Shown: positions 61,119 through 64,000 of the stretch, piece by piece
How positions within the stretch are numbered: the first letter of the stretch is position 1
Layout: each line of letters starts with the position of its first letter
Assembly: GCA_023417655.1 (NCBI GenBank)
Contig: JAEZFD010000007.1
Span: 62,001-126,000 of the forward strand
Direction: 5' to 3'
DNA: 64,000 nucleotides
Source of the DNA: Planctomycetota bacterium
GTDB lineage: Bacteria > Planctomycetota > Planctomycetia > Planctomycetales > Planctomycetaceae
Position numbers and translations under genes: made by a program
Notes under the pieces: generated by a model
Told to the model about the DNA's origin: nothing
Seen by the model: only the letters and a program-made list of their open reading frames with translations
The model's database searches: none

Positions 61119-61664
61119 TTACAGGTTCGGAACGCTCTGCCCGTAACCAACTGGCAGCTGCTGGGGCACGTTTGAGTTCATGTAGTAGTTGGTGTGCATT
61201 GGGGCTGGAAACCGAGGATCGTAGGTAGGAGCTGAGTTTCCCGGGATCTGGCTCAGGTTGTTGTAGGGGAGTGAGTTGTAATTCTGTGGGAACGTCGAGT
61301 TCTGGGGATACGGCTGGATTCGGTATTGATTCTGGTTCGGATGATCCAGTCGATTACGGGGAGGTCCGTTCACGATACCTTGCGGGTGATTGTGCCTCAG
61401 GTAATCCGGACGGCCAGTTGACCAATTCTGAACAGCAGTGCCGTTCTGGAGCGGGTAGGCCGGGAGTGTGTTCGGGGCACACTGCCACGTCTGATTGGCT
61501 GCGGGAGTTGCACAGCCGTTAGGGCCGCAAATGTTGTTGTTTGTCAGCTGCGTCTGGCCTCCCCAATTGAAGAGGTTTGGGAAAATCGACTGGGCCTGAG
61601 CCTGTTGTGTCGTCAACCCGATAGCGAGAGTCGTGGCCACCGTTGCAATTTTCAGAGCTTTCAT
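61119..61664 (-). CDS. Exported Asn/Pro/Gln/Tyr-rich hypothetical protein
   Basis: 181 residues. A good signal peptide (MKALKIATVATTLAIGLTTQ, cleavage near AQAQ). The mature part is low in charged residues and rich in Asn, Pro, Gln and Tyr, with a Cys pair (ICGPNGC); likely an extracellular, disordered or surface-coat protein. Unknown family. The start at ATG 61664 has AGGAG seven bases upstream. It lies downstream of the third DUF1559 gene, with its own terminator. Confidence 0.75.
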   Translation of the reverse strand: MKALKIATVATTLAIGLTTQQAQAQSIFPNLFNWGGQTQLTNNNICGPNGCATPAANQTWQCAPNTLPAYPLQNGTAVQNWSTGRPDYLRHNHPQGIVNGPPRNRLDHPNQNQYRIQPYPQNSTFPQNYNSLPYNNLSQIPGNSAPTYDPRFPAPMHTNYYMNSNVPQQLPVGYGQSVPNL

Positions 61665-62014
61665 TGGGTTTCTCCTGTGAGGGCTTTTGTTTCCTTTAGA
61701 ACTGTGTGTTCTGAAAGATGCCAATGCACAGGAGATGCCAAACTTCTGCAGTTCACTTCGCTTGGTGCGGAAGTGTTTAGTTGCAAAGTGGTTGTGGTAG
61801 TTTGTGGTTGCAGTTGATCAAAGTGATGTCATTTAATTGTTGTCGAAAATGCACCATTGGTGTCGTCGGATTGTCGAATTTACATCCAACTAGGGAGTCG
61901 GGATATCAAATTGATTCATTTGTCGCTCTGACGAGCTGTGAGTGGCGTCTTTCTGCCGAAACGCGACTACAACAACATGCCTCCCCCTTGTTTTTACCCC
62001 TTCAATCTCGGGTG
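61665..62014. other. Intergenic region, A/T-richer, no gene seen
   Basis: 350 bases between the exported protein and the end of DUF1559 copy 3, visibly lower in GC than surroundings. It should contain the promoter for the exported protein. Confidence 0.4.
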
Positions 62015-62929
62015 CTATTTCAAGTCGTACCACTCATCGCATTTCTCAGGGTCTTCCAAGTTGGTCCCGATAAACCCGAGTTGCTCCCGTCGCATTTTCA
62101 CTCCATCACCGTACCCAGGCTCTTTCCAGCTCATCATCGCGGTCTCGACGTGACCATCCAGGTACGCAATGTTGGCCGTCGCTCCTCCATGGCGGAAATG
62201 AACGGTTGGCAGCGGAGAAGCGCCCCAGCGCGACGGCGGGTAGTCGCCCGGTGTCATCAGTAGCCAGTTCTCCTGCAGCTGTTGCACTGTGAAAGTGCTG
62301 TCGAAAAGCACTGCTGCGGAATCCGCAAAGGCGATGGTTTGCGACATGGAAGTCACGTCGCGGAAACGCTTGGTCAGAGGCAATTTTGTGGGGGTGGGGG
62401 GAAAGTCGTCGTTGTTCAGCCCACCGGGACGGGAGAGGTAGTTACCGTTGTACCCGAACCCACAGGCTGGTTTCTCATAGCGAATGTACTCCATCTGTGC
62501 GGGACCGAAATTCGGGCACTGGAAAGTCGGATAGCTGGCCTCGAGGTAAGGAGACAGGGGCCCCAGCGTGTAGTTGAGCTTCTTTGCGTTGTCTGGTTCG
62601 TCATAGTTGATCACGCCAAACCAATACTGTGCCTTGCCGGTCTCGGTTGAGGCCATGAGTCCTGACAGTCGCTTCGTGTCTTCAACAACGTACGGAACCA
62701 TCGTTTCCTTGTGGACGTCGGCGTAGTTGTGGAGGGCGAGGATAATCTGCTTCAGTCGGTTTCGGCACTCCGTTCGGCGGGCGGCTTCGCGTGCCTGTTG
62801 AACAGCGGGGAGCAGCAGCGCGATGAGCACGGCAATAATGGCGATGACAACAAGGAGTTCGATCAGCGTGAATCCCCGTCGAACGGCACGCGCGGATTGT
62901 TGAGGGGCTGGAATGGTGGAGTCAGACAT
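62015..62929 (-). CDS. DUF1559 protein with pilin-like N-terminus (copy 3)
   Basis: 304 residues. The leader is RRGFTLIELLVVIAIIAVLI, then AVQQAREAARRTECRNRLKQI. The C-terminal end reads VHFRHGGATANIAYLDGHVE, a pilin-like H-x(9)-DGHV form of the DUF1559 tail that differs from the DGSVRFIS form of the other two. Start at ATG 62929 (an ATG-less extension precedes it). It has no carboxypeptidase-regulatory lipoprotein next to it, unlike the other copies. Confidence 0.9.
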   Translation of the reverse strand: MSDSTIPAPQQSARAVRRGFTLIELLVVIAIIAVLIALLLPAVQQAREAARRTECRNRLKQIILALHNYADVHKETMVPYVVEDTKRLSGLMASTETGKAQYWFGVINYDEPDNAKKLNYTLGPLSPYLEASYPTFQCPNFGPAQMEYIRYEKPACGFGYNGNYLSRPGGLNNDDFPPTPTKLPLTKRFRDVTSMSQTIAFADSAAVLFDSTFTVQQLQENWLLMTPGDYPPSRWGASPLPTVHFRHGGATANIAYLDGHVETAMMSWKEPGYGDGVKMRREQLGFIGTNLEDPEKCDEWYDLK

Positions 62930-63213
62930 TGAATTCTGTGTTAAGCCACGGCGCGTCATTCGCGCATGGCTGCCTTGAAGAGTCGACGTTCAGCGTCGGG
63001 CGAGACGGACGGAAGAAGATGCTATGGGAAAGCATTCGGCGACGCCACTTTCCGAGCCTGTGTTCACCGGTCAGACCGCAGGAATGTCCCTGTATGCATG
63101 CGGTCGGTTGAGCAATGGATTCTTGTCGACGGATTGCTCTGGTGACGGGCGAATCGATCCGGTAAGGTCCCCAGCCTTATTGCATTGCATTCAACAGGAA
63201 GCCGCGTGTCACG

Positions 63214-63984
63214 ATGAGTTTGTGGGAAATCATCCTGCTGGGGATTGTTCAGGGAATTTCTGAATTCCTGCCGATCAGCTCGGATGGCCACCTGGTGATT
63301 GTCGAGTCGCTTCTCGGCCACAACACCGAGAACCTGTCGCTCAATATTGCCCTGCACTTCGGCACGCTGATGTCGATTCTGTTGGTGTATCGGAAAGACG
63401 TGATCCCGGCCCTGCTGCAGCCGCGGCTGCTGATGGCTGTGATCGTTGCGACTCTGCCCGTGGTGGTTGCGGCACTCCTCTTTGGAGACGTCTTTAAGGA
63501 AGCCTCGAATAGCGCTTTCATTGCCGGCATTGGACTGCTCTACACGGCGGGGTTGTTATTCCTGACCCCCCGGATCGATCAGGGCCAGAAAGGGATTTCC
63601 GAAATTCGTCTCAGGGATGCACTGGTCATCGGTCTCCTCCAGGCCCTTGCCCCGCTCCCCGGTGTCTCGCGGTCCGGCAGCACCATTGTCGGGGCATTGT
63701 TGATGGGAGTCCGACGCGATGCCGCTGCGAACTTCTCTTTCTATATCGCCGTCCCCGCCATCGCCGGCGCTGTGACGAAAGAACTTCTCTTTGACCGTCC
63801 GCCGATGACGATCTCGCCATTCAATCTCGGAATCGGAATGCTGGTCGGTTTCGTGGTGGGCGTGATTGCACTGAAAGCCCTGCTACGGATCGTCGCCGCC
63901 CGCAAGCTGATCCGGTTCGCCTGGTACGTGCTCGTACTGGGAATCCTGACCATCATCGGCTCACAGGTCGGCTGGTTCGCATAG
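63214..63984 (+). CDS. uppP: Undecaprenyl-diphosphate phosphatase
   Basis: 256 residues, the standard BacA/UppP length. It releases undecaprenyl phosphate for reuse in cell wall synthesis in the membrane. The catalytic motifs are VQGISEFLPISSDGHL (with E17) and PGVSRSGSTIVGALLMG (with R153). The first motif has SSDGHL in place of the more common SSTGHL. About seven to eight membrane segments. Complete at the right edge. AGGA lies about 14 bases upstream of the ATG. Confidence 0.95.
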   Translation: MSLWEIILLGIVQGISEFLPISSDGHLVIVESLLGHNTENLSLNIALHFGTLMSILLVYRKDVIPALLQPRLLMAVIVATLPVVVAALLFGDVFKEASNSAFIAGIGLLYTAGLLFLTPRIDQGQKGISEIRLRDALVIGLLQALAPLPGVSRSGSTIVGALLMGVRRDAAANFSFYIAVPAIAGAVTKELLFDRPPMTISPFNLGIGMLVGFVVGVIALKALLRIVAARKLIRFAWYVLVLGILTIIGSQVGWFA

Positions 63985-64000
63985 AGCATCCGGCGAGAGC

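Overview
The window is a contiguous piece of a planctomycete chromosome, probably from the Planctomycetaceae side of the phylum. The basis is gene content: three DUF1559 proteins with pilin-like N-termini, DUF1559-linked Cys-box lipoproteins, a DUF1207 protein, an ECF sigma factor overlapping a Ser/Thr kinase with WD40 repeats, a J-like/LRR membrane protein, and exported Gfo/Idh/MocA oxidoreductases. Base composition is moderately GC-rich, and GTG and TTG starts are common. I saw no rRNA, tRNA, CRISPR array, integrase or transposase. About 49 protein genes are supported, nearly all complete; the right edge closes just after uppP.

Layout. 0.4-8.6 kb: YihY-type membrane protein, LarA-like protein, Tat-type amidohydrolase, then a reverse block with proB, a lipoprotein, an exported acetolactate decarboxylase-like protein and a DUF1207 protein. 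9.0-12.5 kb: lexA and clpC, the latter with a clear promoter and terminator. 13.1-22.1 kb: ArsR regulator, zinc-ribbon membrane protein with yebC, an ADP/ATP-translocase-like carrier, a flippase-like protein, a CobA-HemD fusion and P5C dehydrogenase. 22.4-25.7 kb: an accessory island with small orphan genes, a more A/T-rich two-gene cassette of unknown function, and several palindromic repeats. 25.7-33.0 kb: DUF1559 plus lipoprotein, then a signalling block (sigma factor, kinase-WD40, J-like/LRR protein). 33.4-43.7 kb: CPA2 antiporter, a GH10-like protein, deoxyhypusine synthase homologue, argG, ychF, a lipoprotein and zwf. 43.8-50.5 kb: small membrane proteins, a second DUF1559/lipoprotein pair with a promoter-overlapping palindrome, and an exported EEP nuclease flanked by repeats. 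A divergent pyrimidine-dimer glycosylase / 3'-5' exonuclease pair follows. 50.5-64 kb: two Gfo/Idh/MocA proteins, a GlmU-like protein divergent from a DegT aminotransferase, NfeD-like plus flotillin, beta-carbonic anhydrase, a third DUF1559 gene and uppP.

How the genes may work together. ProB makes the glutamyl phosphate that leads to proline, and PruA runs the last step of proline breakdown. CobA-HemD both makes and methylates uroporphyrinogen III. LexA and the UV-type glycosylase point to DNA repair. NfeD and flotillin form a classic membrane-microdomain pair. The sigma factor and kinase are translationally coupled.

The most unusual signal is a family of dispersed palindromes (23.3, 23.4, 25.4, 48.1, 48.3 and 49.3 kb) sharing a GTGCC head. 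Five share the loop core TCGCG-NN-AGCAG. One copy differs from the others by paired, compensatory changes in the stem. The copies bracket two small gene units, the two-gene cassette and the EEP nuclease. This looks like a REP-type element family. No REP transposase is visible here.
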